Source of the DNA: Candidatus Merdisoma merdipullorum | GTDB lineage: Bacteria > Bacillota > Clostridia > Lachnospirales > Lachnospiraceae | Assembly: GCA_018715645.1 (NCBI GenBank) | Contig: DVLE01000094.1 | Location: 1 to 48,817 of the forward strand | Reading direction: 5' to 3' | Length of the DNA stretch: 48,817 nt | Made by a program: the position numbers and the translations under genes | The notes under the pieces: model-generated | The model's database searches: none | What the model was told of the DNA's origin: nothing | The model's input: only the letters and a program-made list of their open reading frames with translations | In this document: positions 7,433 to 15,255 of the stretch, one piece after another | How the letters are laid out: every line of letters begins with the position of its first letter | Numbering within the stretch: the stretch's first letter is position 1

Positions 7433-8159
7433 ACTGGCGGCGGTCTGTATCCTGCTGTGCATAGCGGCGGTGGGCTATTCTATCTGCCTGCGCCACAGCG
7501 CACGGCAGGAATACAGAGAGCTGGCAAAAGCGGCGGAGGAGAGCGGAGAAGCAAAGGAAGCTGCCGGGGCTTCCGGGGAGCCGGAGAGAACCTGGGAGGA
7601 ACGGATAAAAGAGCTTCAGCAGGAGAATCCGGATACGGTCGCCTGGATCGAGATCCCGGATACGCCGGTTTCCTATCCGCTCCTTTACAGCGGAGATAAT
7701 GATACCTATATGACGCGAACCTTTTCCGGGGAGGAGAATCCGTCCGGTGCGATTTTTCTGGAGCAGCACAACGATCCCGCGCTGACAGACATGACGCTGT
7801 TTGTTTACGGACATAATATGAGAGATGACAGTATGTTTGGAAGCCTCTGGGAATACCGGGATGCGTCGTACCTGGAGGAGCATCCTCTAATCTGGCTTCA
7901 TACGCCCAGGGAGAGCGCCGCTTATGAGATTTTTTCAGTACATCGTGCGGATACCGGAACGGAGACGTATACGCTGTACCGGGAGGCGGATGCGGAATAT
8001 GCGGAGTATTTGGAGAGAGAGAAGGCAGCTTCCGCCTACGATGCAGGCGTGGAGCCGGAAGGGACGGAGCAGGTGTTGATCCTGGTGACCTGCACCAGCG
8101 ACACAGAGGAAGGAAGATTCGTGGTTCTGGGAAGAAGGATAAGCCCGGAGGAATCATAA
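7410..8159 (+). CDS. srtB: Class B sortase
   Basis: The 249-residue transpeptidase has one N-terminal membrane segment (residues 9-27) and an extracellular catalytic domain. The catalytic triad is visible: His135 in VYGHNM, Cys228 in LVTCTS and Arg236 in EEGRFVV. The spacing and the SYPLLYSGDNDTYMTRTF-type region match class B rather than class A or D. It would cleave the IPKTG signal of the protein encoded just upstream and attach it to the wall. The start lies inside the end of that gene, which suggests translational coupling; GGAG sits 11 bases before the ATG. A very strong terminator follows at once, so the operon has just these two genes. Confidence 0.93.
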   Translation: MKKQLVHRLAAVCILLCIAAVGYSICLRHSARQEYRELAKAAEESGEAKEAAGASGEPERTWEERIKELQQENPDTVAWIEIPDTPVSYPLLYSGDNDTYMTRTFSGEENPSGAIFLEQHNDPALTDMTLFVYGHNMRDDSMFGSLWEYRDASYLEEHPLIWLHTPRESAAYEIFSVHRADTGTETYTLYREADAEYAEYLEREKAASAYDAGVEPEGTEQVLILVTCTSDTEEGRFVVLGRRISPEES

Positions 8160-8174
8160 GAAAGCGTGAAAAAG

Positions 8175-8243
8175 AAAAACGGGAAAGCACTGTGAAGGCC
8201 GGGTAAGAGACAAGCCGGCCTTCACAGTGCTTTCCCGTTTTTT
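8175..8243 (+). terminator. Terminator with an unusually long perfect stem
   Basis: Arms 8175-8202 and 8215-8242 pair perfectly over 28 bp around a 12-base loop (GTAAGAGACAAG), and the right arm ends in six T. The leading A-run and trailing T-run make it work in both directions in principle. Confidence 0.9.
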
Positions 8244-8290
8244 ATCATACCGGACCTTCACAGCTACAGGACATAATACAAAGTGTAGGA

Positions 8291-8320
8291 TTGACCGTTT
8301 GAAAAGCTAAATGATAAAAT
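8291..8320 (+). promoter_or_regulatory. Promoter of the hydrogenase operon
   Basis: TTGACC (8291-8296) and TAAAAT (8315-8320) are 18 bases apart, about 130 bases before the first gene. Confidence 0.6.
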
Positions 8321-8328
8321 TTTAACAA
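8311..8328 (+). promoter_or_regulatory. Candidate Rex operator at the hydrogenase promoter
   Basis: ATGATAA-N4-TTAACAA matches the clostridial Rex consensus TTGTTAA-N4-TTAACAA at 12 of 14 fixed bases. It covers the -10 box, a good place for repression that is relieved when NADH is high. The match is weaker than the two sites in front of adhE. Confidence 0.4.
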
Positions 8329-8450
8329 CTGCAGTGCGGTTTCCGGGAACACTCAGAAGCTTCGGACGAAATATGGGGAAAAAGCAGAGGTCTGTGGAAT
8401 CTGAGTGGCTTCGGACAAGGCCCCTGTGGTGGAAAAGAGAGGAGGAAGAC

Positions 8451-10283
8451 ATGAGCAGACTTAGCATTATTACAGAAAATAAGGCTCAGACAACGGTAGA
8501 AGAACTGTATAAGGATCTGGAACGAAGAATCAGTGCAAGCCCGCCGGGACTTTGTCCTGTGGATTTGGCTTCGTCTTTCCTGAAAATGTGTCACGCACAG
8601 TCTTGTGGAAAATGTGTACCCTGCCGTGTAGGATTGGGGCAGTTGGAGCAGTTGATGGAAGACGTTCTGGATGGCAACGGAACGCTGGAGACGATTGATT
8701 TGATAGAGAGCACAGCTTCCAGTATTTTTTATTCGGCAGACTGTGCGATTGGCTATGAAGCGGCGCTGATGGTTCTGAAGGGAATCAAAGGTTTCCGCAA
8801 TGATTTTGAGGAGCATGTGCTGCGGGGACGCTGTATCTGTGAACTGAATCAGCCTGTGCCCTGCGTATCCCAATGTCCTGCGGGGGTAGACATTCCCGGA
8901 TACGTGGCTCTGGTGGCGGAAGGAAATTATGCGGACGCGGTGCGCCTGATCCGCAAGGACAATCCGCTGCCCAGCGTGTGCGGTCTGATCTGTGAGCATC
9001 CCTGCGAGGTGCGCTGCCGCCGGACTTTAATGGATGATCCCATCAATATCCGCGGCCTGAAGCGGTTCGCGGTGGAACATGCGGGAGAGGTTCCCGTGCC
9101 GGAGCCGGCTGAATCCACCGGAAAACGGGTAGCCGTCATCGGCGGGGGACCCGGAGGAATCAGCGCCGCTTATTATCTGCGGCTTATGGGACATGATGTC
9201 ACCATATACGAACAGAGGAAGCAGCTTGGCGGAATGCTTCGCTACGGAATCCCAAGCTACCGGCTTCCTCGTGAAAGTCTTGACAAGGAGATAGAACAGC
9301 TTTTAAGCACCGGAATCCATGTGAAGACCGGTGTGACGGTTGGAGAGAGCCCGAATATTCTGGAGCTTCGCAGCCAGTATGACGCGGTCTATATCGCCAT
9401 CGGCGCGCATACGGATCGAAAGATCGGAATCGAGGGCGAAGACGCCGAGGGTGTGATTTCGGCCGTGGAGATGCTGCGCGGCATCGGTGATGACCAGCTC
9501 CCGGATTTCTCAGGAAAGGATATTATCGTCATCGGAGGCGGAAATGTAGCCATGGATGTTGCCCGCTCTGCGGTTCGTCTTGGAGCGAAGCGTCTGCGTA
9601 TCGCCTACCGCAGACGGCGGGAGGATATGACGGCTATGCCGGAGGAAGTAGAGGGTGCCATTGCAGAAGGATGCGAGCTTGTAGAGCTACATGCGCCGAT
9701 GCGGATTGAAAAGGATGCGGAAGGAAGGGTAGCGGCTCTCTGGGTAAAGCCGCAGATCATCGGTCCTGTTGTGAACGGAAGGCCAAAGCCTGTAGATTCC
9801 TCGGAGCCTGAGGTCCGTCTGGAATGCGATATGGTGCTGGTCGCTATCGGCCAGGGAATTGAATCCAAGAACTTTGAGAAATTTGGAATCCCGGTAAAAC
9901 GGGGTGTGATCGACGCGTTGAACTGGAGCGGCGTCAAGGATATTTCCGGCGTCTTTGCAGGCGGCGACTGTGTGACAGGACCTGCCACGGTTATCCGGGC
10001 TATCGCAGCCGGAAAGGTGGCGGCCGCGAATATCGATGAATTTTTGGGCTATCATCATGTGATTTCCACGGACGTGAAGATTCCGAAGGTGCGTATGGAT
10101 ACGAGAAAGAGCTGCGCCCGCGTGAATATGAAGGAGCGCAGCGTCTGCGACCGTGTGAAAGACTTTAAGCTGATTGAATGCGGCATGACAGAGGAAGAAG
10201 CCATGCAGGAGTCCCGCCGCTGCCTGCGCTGCGATCGGTTTGGCTTCGGATCATTTAAAGGAGGGAGAGTGGAGCAATGGTAA
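8451..10283 (+). CDS. Hydrogenase partner: NuoF-type Fe-S domain fused to GltD-like NADPH module
   Basis: The 610-residue protein begins with the C-terminal [4Fe-4S] domain of NuoF/HydB (Cys52, Cys55, Cys58 in SCGKCVPC, and Cys98), but without the FMN- and NADH-binding part of NuoF. A GltD/NfnB-type module follows: Cys-rich N-terminal domain at about 128-190 for two Fe-S clusters, an FAD fold with GGGPGG at 231-236, and an NADPH fold with GGGNVA at 362-367. The [FeFe]-hydrogenase gene overlaps by seven bases. The two proteins should form a soluble complex moving electrons between NADPH (or NADH) and protons, perhaps with FAD-based bifurcation. GAGGAGG precedes the start at 8451; an upstream in-frame start at 8334 has no such site. 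Confidence 0.85.
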   Translation: MSRLSIITENKAQTTVEELYKDLERRISASPPGLCPVDLASSFLKMCHAQSCGKCVPCRVGLGQLEQLMEDVLDGNGTLETIDLIESTASSIFYSADCAIGYEAALMVLKGIKGFRNDFEEHVLRGRCICELNQPVPCVSQCPAGVDIPGYVALVAEGNYADAVRLIRKDNPLPSVCGLICEHPCEVRCRRTLMDDPINIRGLKRFAVEHAGEVPVPEPAESTGKRVAVIGGGPGGISAAYYLRLMGHDVTIYEQRKQLGGMLRYGIPSYRLPRESLDKEIEQLLSTGIHVKTGVTVGESPNILELRSQYDAVYIAIGAHTDRKIGIEGEDAEGVISAVEMLRGIGDDQLPDFSGKDIIVIGGGNVAMDVARSAVRLGAKRLRIAYRRRREDMTAMPEEVEGAIAEGCELVELHAPMRIEKDAEGRVAALWVKPQIIGPVVNGRPKPVDSSEPEVRLECDMVLVAIGQGIESKNFEKFGIPVKRGVIDALNWSGVKDISGVFAGGDCVTGPATVIRAIAAGKVAAANIDEFLGYHHVISTDVKIPKVRMDTRKSCARVNMKERSVCDRVKDFKLIECGMTEEEAMQESRRCLRCDRFGFGSFKGGRVEQW

Positions 10284-12016
10284 AGCTTACGATAGACGGA
10301 ACAGAACTGCAGGTACAGGACGGAGCCACGATTCTTGACGCAGCTTTACAGGCGGGAATCCATATTCCAACCCTCTGCTATCTGAAAAAGCTTAACAAGA
10401 TCGGCGCCTGCCGCGTCTGTATGGTGGAAGTGGAGGGCAACTCCAAGCTGGTGACGGCATGCAATACGCGTGCTTCCGAGGGTATGGTGGTACATACGAA
10501 CAGTCCGAAGGTCAGAAAAACACGGAAGATTAACGTGGAGCTGATTCTTTCCCAGCACGATACCAACTGCGCGATCTGCGTAAGAAGCGGCAACTGTACG
10601 CTTCAGAAATTGTCCAATGATCTGGGGATTCTCGAAATGCCCTTTGAGAAGCAGCTTCCGAAGACAAAATGGAATCCATCGTATCCGCTGATTCGCGACT
10701 ATAAGAAATGTATCAAATGTATGCGCTGCGTCCAGATCTGTGATAAGGTGCAGTCTTTAAATATCTGGGATGTGGCCGGAACGGGCTCCCGTACAACCGT
10801 GGACGTGTCCCGCAACCGGAAGATTGAGGAGGCGGACTGCGCTCTCTGCGGTCAGTGCATCACCCACTGTCCCGTAGGCGCTCTCCGGGAGAGGGACGAT
10901 GTGGACAAGGTGCTGGAAGCGCTGGCGGATCCGGAAAAGATCACAGTGGTTCAGATGGCGCCTGCGGTACGCGCTGCCTGGGGAGAAGAATTTGGGCTGA
11001 CAAGGGAGTTTGCCACAGCGGAACGCCTGGTGGCGGCTTTAAGAAAAATCGGATTTTCCTACATATTCGATACAGATTTCAGCGCCGACTTGACGATTAT
11101 GGAAGAGGGAAGCGAGTTTTTGGAGCGGCTGAAGCATAAGGACGAGGAAACCTTCCCGATGTTTACCTCCTGCTGCCCAGGCTGGGTGCGCTTCCTGAAG
11201 TCCCAGTATCCCGATATGATTGGACAGCTTTCCACGGCCAAATCTCCCCAGCAGATGTTTGGCGCGGTGGCAAAGAGCTACTATGCGAAGATTCTGAACG
11301 TGGATCCTGCCAGAATCTTCTGCGTATCCCTGATGCCCTGCCTTGCGAAGAAGCAGGAATGCGCGCTGCCGGTGATGAACGACGCTCAGGCAGGGCAGGA
11401 TGTGGATGTAGTGCTGACTACCCGCGAGGTGAACCGCCTGATCCGGGCGGAGCATATTGTTCCTGCCGAACTTCCGGAGGAAGACTTTGATATGCCTCTT
11501 GGCATCGGAACGGGAGCGGGTGTGATCTTCGGAGCTACCGGAGGCGTCATGGAGGCAGCCCTTCGGAGCGCTTATTACCTTGCCACAGGCTCCAATCCGG
11601 ATCCGGACGCGTTCCGGGCGGTCCGCGGCATGGACGGCTGGCGGGAAGCGGAGTTTATGCTGGATCAGACAAAGCTGAAAATCGCAGTCGCCCATGGCCT
11701 TGGAAATGCGAGAAAGCTTATCGAGGCGCTGCGCAGGGGAGAAGTATCCTATGATTTCGTAGAGGTTATGGCCTGTCCCGGCGGCTGTGTCGGCGGAGGC
11801 GGACAGCCGATTCACGACGGCGAGGAGCTTGGCGAGGTGCGCGGCAGCCGCCTGTATACGCTGGACAGCGCAAGCGCCTTACGATTCTCCCATGAGAATC
11901 CGTCCGTGATCAAGTGCTATGAGGATTATCTGGGATCCCCGCTGTCGCATCGGGCTCACGAACTTCTGCACACCGATCACAATGCCTGGAAGATGCCCGC
12001 GGAAGAACGCTCATGA
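10277..12016 (+). CDS. hydA: [FeFe]-hydrogenase catalytic subunit, group A, NuoG-like N-terminus
   Basis: The 579-residue enzyme makes or uses H2 at an H-cluster. In order: a [2Fe-2S] plant-ferredoxin domain (Cys34, 45, 48, 62), the His-Cys3 cluster (His94, Cys98, 101, 107), two [4Fe-4S] clusters (Cys145-155 and 188-198), then the H-cluster domain with L1 TSCCPGW (Cys299, Cys300), L2 LMPCLAKKQE (Cys355) and L3 EVMACPGGCVGGGGQP. The C-terminal small-subunit-like tail is present. All cluster ligands look intact. Its only operon partner is the GltD-type protein upstream; no HydC-type thioredoxin-like subunit and no maturases HydE, HydF or HydG are in the window. A hairpin follows the stop. Confidence 0.95.
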   Translation: MVKLTIDGTELQVQDGATILDAALQAGIHIPTLCYLKKLNKIGACRVCMVEVEGNSKLVTACNTRASEGMVVHTNSPKVRKTRKINVELILSQHDTNCAICVRSGNCTLQKLSNDLGILEMPFEKQLPKTKWNPSYPLIRDYKKCIKCMRCVQICDKVQSLNIWDVAGTGSRTTVDVSRNRKIEEADCALCGQCITHCPVGALRERDDVDKVLEALADPEKITVVQMAPAVRAAWGEEFGLTREFATAERLVAALRKIGFSYIFDTDFSADLTIMEEGSEFLERLKHKDEETFPMFTSCCPGWVRFLKSQYPDMIGQLSTAKSPQQMFGAVAKSYYAKILNVDPARIFCVSLMPCLAKKQECALPVMNDAQAGQDVDVVLTTREVNRLIRAEHIVPAELPEEDFDMPLGIGTGAGVIFGATGGVMEAALRSAYYLATGSNPDPDAFRAVRGMDGWREAEFMLDQTKLKIAVAHGLGNARKLIEALRRGEVSYDFVEVMACPGGCVGGGGQPIHDGEELGEVRGSRLYTLDSASALRFSHENPSVIKCYEDYLGSPLSHRAHELLHTDHNAWKMPAEERS

Positions 12017-12028
12017 CACGCAATAACA

Positions 12029-12057
12029 ATCAGCACCACCCGGCGGGTGGTGCTGAT
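12029..12057. terminator. Hairpin between convergent genes
   Basis: ATCAGCACCACCC (12029-12041) pairs with 12045-12057 around the three-base loop GGC. There is only a short T-run. It sits between the hydrogenase gene and the oppositely oriented DUF3791 gene, so it can end both transcripts. Confidence 0.7.
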
Positions 12058-12071
12058 CATTTAGGAAGCTA

Positions 12072-12287
12072 TCAGTGATAATTATCTTTATACTCAGAGA
12101 TGAGTTCTTCGGTCAGATACTCATCGCTCATACAGTGCAGATCAGATACCCCTTCATTGATTAAGCGGTAAATCTTTGAATGATAGAAAAAGCTCAGAGC
12201 ATCGTTCAAAGAAAACTTTTCTTTTTTTGCAAAGCACGCGATAATGCGGGTGTATTTTTTTTGAAGTAGAACAGGATTAGCTGTCAA
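12072..12287 (-). CDS. DUF3791-family-like small protein
   Basis: The 71-residue product starts with a TTG at 12287 behind AGGGAG (nine-base gap). NPVLLQKKYTRII, LNDALSFFYHS and GVSDLHCMSDEYL resemble small proteins I remember as accompanying DUF3990 genes. The start overlaps the old stop codon of the broken DUF3990 gene by four bases, so the two were translationally coupled. The function is unknown; the repeated association with an ADP-ribosyltransferase-like partner suggests an antitoxin or chaperone role, which is inference. This gene looks intact. Confidence 0.7.
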   Translation of the reverse strand: MTANPVLLQKKYTRIIACFAKKEKFSLNDALSFFYHSKIYRLINEGVSDLHCMSDEYLTEELISEYKDNYH

Positions 12288-12609
12288 ATGTGCTCACTCC
12301 CTTCATAGCGCAAAGAAATTTCCAGCGCTTTTTGTGTTCGGAAACAAAGCTGCAAGTTAGGATGAAATCCAGCCATTCTTCGGAATAGGAATCGAATTTC
12401 AGAATTTTAAGTTTCTGAGACGCCTTTTCGTCAAATTCATATCGGGAAATAATTCCATTTTTTCCGCGCCGCTTGAATTTCTCGCACCATTTTACGGCTT
12501 GCTCGTAAATAGGGGTCAGATAAAAACCGCATCCAAAATCTACATTTTTTCTGGAATGTTCTAAATCCGGAGATTCAATCTCCAGATAGGAACCGTGATA
12601 TAAAATCAT
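12284..12609 (-). pseudogene. DUF3990 protein (ART-like), internally deleted and frameshifted
   Basis: The N-terminal 75 or so residues are a clean DUF3990 start: ILYHGS, then VDFGCGFYLTP with the following EQAVKWCEKF, ending in SYSEEWLDFI. Known family members (from memory about 155-165 residues) then have a central block containing an IGGVAND-like motif. Here that block, about 45-50 codons, is gone. In the current frame the protein runs into an unrelated tail and stops at 12277. In the next frame, from 12361 to 12284, the proper C-terminus is still readable: PNLQLCFRTQKALEI and YEGSEHI, with its own stop. A deletion with loss of frame thus inactivated the gene. The family belongs, to my knowledge, to the ADP-ribosyltransferase-like group. 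It overlaps the upstream DUF3791 gene by ATGA. Confidence 0.75.
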
Positions 12610-12845
12610 ACTTTGATACCCCTTTCCTGCATTAAGCTGATAATGTCATCAACAATGTAGTCTTTGCTTTGCGTATGCAGCACTTCATACTCAGGAATGA
12701 TGTAATCGGATAGTATGTTGCTTTCTTCGGTTAGCATTTTATATATTTCTTCAGCATTCTTTCCAAGTCTGATTGCAAGGTTTTCGATGCAAAAGACAGC
12801 AAATTCCAGCTCATTCGTGTTCTTGATTTTAGTATTATCTGACAT
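12606..12845 (-). CDS. DUF3791 domain protein
   Basis: The 79-residue product has the DUF3791 pattern: EFAVFCIENLAIRLG, IIPEYEVLHTQS and YIVDDIISLMQ. The ATG at 12845 is used because GGAGG lies eight bases before it; an ATG at 12860 has no site. The stop overlaps the start of the DUF3990 gene (ATGA), so the cassette DUF3791-DUF3990-DUF3791 was one operon. DUF3791 proteins have no known activity; the constant partnership suggests they control or fold the DUF3990 protein. No clear sigma-A promoter could be picked out upstream. Confidence 0.75.
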   Translation of the reverse strand: MSDNTKIKNTNELEFAVFCIENLAIRLGKNAEEIYKMLTEESNILSDYIIPEYEVLHTQSKDYIVDDIISLMQERGIKV

Positions 12846-12904
12846 GGCGCTAACCTCCATTATTCAAATGAGAGCATGACTTTTAGGACGCCTCTGTTTT
12901 CGCT

Positions 12905-12941
12905 TTTAGATTTGTTAAGATCTCCTTTAGGATCTGTTAAG
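12905..12941 (+). promoter_or_regulatory. Response-regulator-type repeat array, copy A
   Basis: Four TT(A/T)AG units lie at 12905, 12915, 12926 and 12937, that is every 10-11 bases, one helical turn. The whole 37-nt array matches copy B (15219-15255) at 29 positions, with the last 15 bases identical (TTAGGATCTGTTAAG). OmpR-family regulators bind such helically phased direct repeats. Copy A lies 260 bases before the response regulator gene and 60 bases before the DUF3791 gene on the other strand. A weak -10 (GAAAAT at 12952) has the same offset as the -10 behind copy B. Confidence 0.65.
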
Positions 12942-12978
12942 GTCTTTCGGCGAAAATAAGAATTATCAAAGTTGTGCA

Positions 12979-13006
12979 GGGCTGCATACAAAAGGGTATG
13001 CAGCCC
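12979..13006 (+). promoter_or_regulatory. Strong hairpin in the leader region of the two-component operon
   Basis: GGGCTGCATAC (12979-12989) pairs with 12996-13006 around a six-base loop, followed by GCTGCTTTTC. It is 11 bp and perfect but has only four T behind it. A transcript started at copy A would meet it after about 15 bases, so it may act as an attenuator. The rest of 12861-13200 contains no gene that I can support. Confidence 0.5.
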
Positions 13007-13079
13007 GCTGCTTTTCGGGGGCCGTCTCTGACAGCAAAAATCGATGCCTGCAGAAGTCCGGAAATGCCGGAAGGAACAG

Positions 13080-13108
13080 TTGCGGAAATCAACCCGCACA
13101 GGTATAAT
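13080..13108 (+). promoter_or_regulatory. Possible promoter of the two-component operon
   Basis: A perfect TATAAT (13103-13108) lies 17 bases after the poor -35 TTGCGG (13080-13085). A second TATAAT occurs at 13117-13122. The leader would be 70-90 bases. Confidence 0.45.
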
Positions 13109-13200
13109 GACGACAGATATAATACAGCGCCGTATGGCATCCAGAGCGGAGCGTTCATGCCCGGAGGACATAAAACATTGGAGTGAGGGGAGGAGTATAA

Positions 13201-13914
13201 ATGCAAAATTCAAAGATCCTGATTATAGAAGATGACGCGGACATCCGGGAAGGCGTCAGGATTCTCCTGGAGAGCGAGAATTACCAGGTCACTGAGGCTG
13301 GTGACGGAAGGCGGGGGCTGGAGCTTTTAGAGGAGGATACGGATCTGGTGATTCTGGACATTATGATGCCTGGAATGTCAGGGCTTCGCACCTGTGAGGA
13401 GCTCAGAAGGCATTCCAATGTTCCGGTTTTGTTTTTAACAGCAAAATCCCAGGAATCGGATAAGCTGATCGGGCTTTTGGCAGGAGGCGATGATTATCTG
13501 TCCAAGCCCTTTTCCTATGCGGAGCTTCTGGGAAGGGTGAAGGCGCTGCTGCGCCGGTATCAGGTCTACCGGGGAAAAGCAGAGGAGAAAGAAAATACTG
13601 AAAAATACCTGGAGCTTTCAGGAATCCGGATCAACGAGGAATTTAATGAGGTCTACGTAAACGGAGAGGAGAAGGAGCTGTCCAATATCGAATATCAGAT
13701 GCTTTTGCTGATGATGCGCCATCCAAAAAAGATCTTTTCCGCCCAGAATCTCTATGAAAGTATCTGGAACGAACCTTATTTCTATACCTGCAACAGCACG
13801 GTTATGGTACACATCCGAAAGCTTCGGGTAAAGATCGAAAAGGATCCGCAGAAGCCGGAGTATATCAAGACAGAATGGGGAAAGGGGTATAAGTTTGATG
13901 CCTATGGTGCGTAG
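13201..13914 (+). CDS. OmpR-family response regulator
   Basis: The 237-residue protein has a receiver domain with acidic pocket EDDAD at 10-14, phosphorylation site Asp53 (LDIMMPG), Thr80 and Lys102 (LSKPF), then a winged-helix DNA-binding domain from about 135 to the end (the HIRKLRVKIE recognition helix region and the final YIKTEWGKGYKF). It resembles VanR-type regulators of Firmicutes. AGGAG precedes the start. The sensor kinase gene overlaps its end by 17 bases. The repeat arrays at 12905 and 15219 are the obvious candidate binding sites, so it probably controls itself and the efflux operon downstream. Confidence 0.95.
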   Translation: MQNSKILIIEDDADIREGVRILLESENYQVTEAGDGRRGLELLEEDTDLVILDIMMPGMSGLRTCEELRRHSNVPVLFLTAKSQESDKLIGLLAGGDDYLSKPFSYAELLGRVKALLRRYQVYRGKAEEKENTEKYLELSGIRINEEFNEVYVNGEEKELSNIEYQMLLLMMRHPKKIFSAQNLYESIWNEPYFYTCNSTVMVHIRKLRVKIEKDPQKPEYIKTEWGKGYKFDAYGA

Positions 13915-15211
13915 ACGGGACTCGATCTACTTTCAGCTTTTGAAGCTTCTGGTTCTTGCGGGGCTTGCCGCCGGCCTTTTTTTTCTGATTGGGAATTGGG
14001 CGGGAGATGCTCTGCTTAACTGGTACTATATCAGCTCGGATTATGAGGAGAGAAAGGACAGGGAATATGCAGACAGGCTGCGGGAGTATATTTCCCAAAA
14101 TCAGCTTTCCTCGAAGGATACGCAGGAGCTGACAGACTGGGTGAGAAGGCAGCGGATCGTGTCTTTGCAGGTTTATAGAGACGACATTCTGATTTATGAT
14201 TCCGAGTATCCGGAACAGGATATGGAAGCGGAGCAGATAGAGGCGGGAGATTATGACTGGGCCGTGTATTATCCGGTGTTCTTCACAGATGGGGAAGCGC
14301 AGCTCTCCATCTATGGAATGTACTCCTATCAATATTACAATTATGCGCTGATTGCGGAGCTGCTTCTTTCTTTTGCTGTTTTTGTGGGAATCGTAATGCT
14401 GGGAATCCGCTATAAAATTCGCTACATCCGAAAGCTTGGAAGTGAGATTGGGATACTGGAGGGCGGCGATCTTGACTATGAGATTACCGTGTCCGGCCAT
14501 GATGAGCTCACGGCTCTGGCAAAAGGACTTGACGATATGCGAAGTTCTTTCCGGGAAAAGGTAAGACAGGAGGCTCATCTCGTGGAGGCCAACCACAAGA
14601 TGATCACAGAAATGTCCCATGATCTGAGGACGCCGCTGACGGCGGTCATGCTTTATACAGAGATTCTGAAGGAGCGCAAAATAAAGAGCGAGGACCAGCT
14701 TTGGGAATACATTGATAAAATTGATCAGAAAACGCGCCGTATGAAACAGCTTACCGATCATCTGTTTGAATATGCGCTGGTGGCAGGAGAGTCAAAGGTG
14801 AGTCTGGAGGAGCCTGTTCCCTTTGACGTAGTGTTTTATGATCTGCTTTCGGAAACCTGCGTTTATCTGGAACAAAGCGGTTTTCGGACAGAACTGGATT
14901 TTGAGTGGAAGAAGGAGAAGATCCGGGTCAATACAGAATATGTAATCCGGATTCTGGACAATATCACGTCCAATCTTGTGAAATACGCCGATCCGGCTTT
15001 TCCGGTCCGTATCTGCTCGGAGCATACGGAGAATAGGGCGGGCATCGTGTTTGAAAACGTGAGCAGGAAGCTGGAAAAGAAGACGGACAGCACGAATATA
15101 GGTCTGGAAAATGTAAAAAAGATGATGGAAAGGATGAACGGAGACTGCAGGACAGAGGCGGATGAGACAAGCTTTCGGACAAAGCTGTTCTTTCCATATG
15201 TCAGCCCGTGA
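13898..15211 (+). CDS. Membrane sensor histidine kinase
   Basis: The 437-residue kinase has two membrane segments (about 13-32 and 150-170) enclosing a 115-residue extracellular sensor part, a HAMP domain (about 171-222), the H-box MSHDLRTPLTA with His241, an N-box (RILDNITSNLVKYA) and a G-box (STNIGLENVKKMM). The ATPase domain is compact, as in VanS-like kinases. It should phosphorylate the response regulator upstream. The start at 13898 has AAAGGGG 11 bases before it; ATG at 13904 is an alternative. Being next to a MacAB-like efflux operon, it may sense an antimicrobial peptide or other envelope-active compound; that is inference. Confidence 0.93.
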   Translation: MPMVRRRDSIYFQLLKLLVLAGLAAGLFFLIGNWAGDALLNWYYISSDYEERKDREYADRLREYISQNQLSSKDTQELTDWVRRQRIVSLQVYRDDILIYDSEYPEQDMEAEQIEAGDYDWAVYYPVFFTDGEAQLSIYGMYSYQYYNYALIAELLLSFAVFVGIVMLGIRYKIRYIRKLGSEIGILEGGDLDYEITVSGHDELTALAKGLDDMRSSFREKVRQEAHLVEANHKMITEMSHDLRTPLTAVMLYTEILKERKIKSEDQLWEYIDKIDQKTRRMKQLTDHLFEYALVAGESKVSLEEPVPFDVVFYDLLSETCVYLEQSGFRTELDFEWKKEKIRVNTEYVIRILDNITSNLVKYADPAFPVRICSEHTENRAGIVFENVSRKLEKKTDSTNIGLENVKKMMERMNGDCRTEADETSFRTKLFFPYVSP

Positions 15212-15218
15212 GACGAAG

Positions 15219-15255
15219 TTTAGAACTGTTAAGAAACAGGTTAGGATCTGTTAAG
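15219..15255 (+). promoter_or_regulatory. Response-regulator-type repeat array, copy B, at the efflux promoter
   Basis: The array has four TT(A/T)AG units at 15219, 15229, 15240 (GTTAG) and 15251. A -10 box TAATAT lies at 15266-15271, so the last repeats sit where a -35 box would be; there is no good -35. This is the arrangement of an activator-dependent promoter. The HlyD-type gene starts 80 bases later. Confidence 0.7.

Noticed and set aside
8334-8450. N-terminal extension of the hydrogenase partner protein
   Set aside because: The longer frame begins right behind the promoter and Rex-like site and lacks a ribosome binding site; the ATG at 8451 has GAGGAGG and starts a normal sequence.
12937-13206. 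Open frames on both strands in the gap before the response regulator
   Set aside because: They have no start signals or family features, and the region carries regulatory repeats and a hairpin instead.
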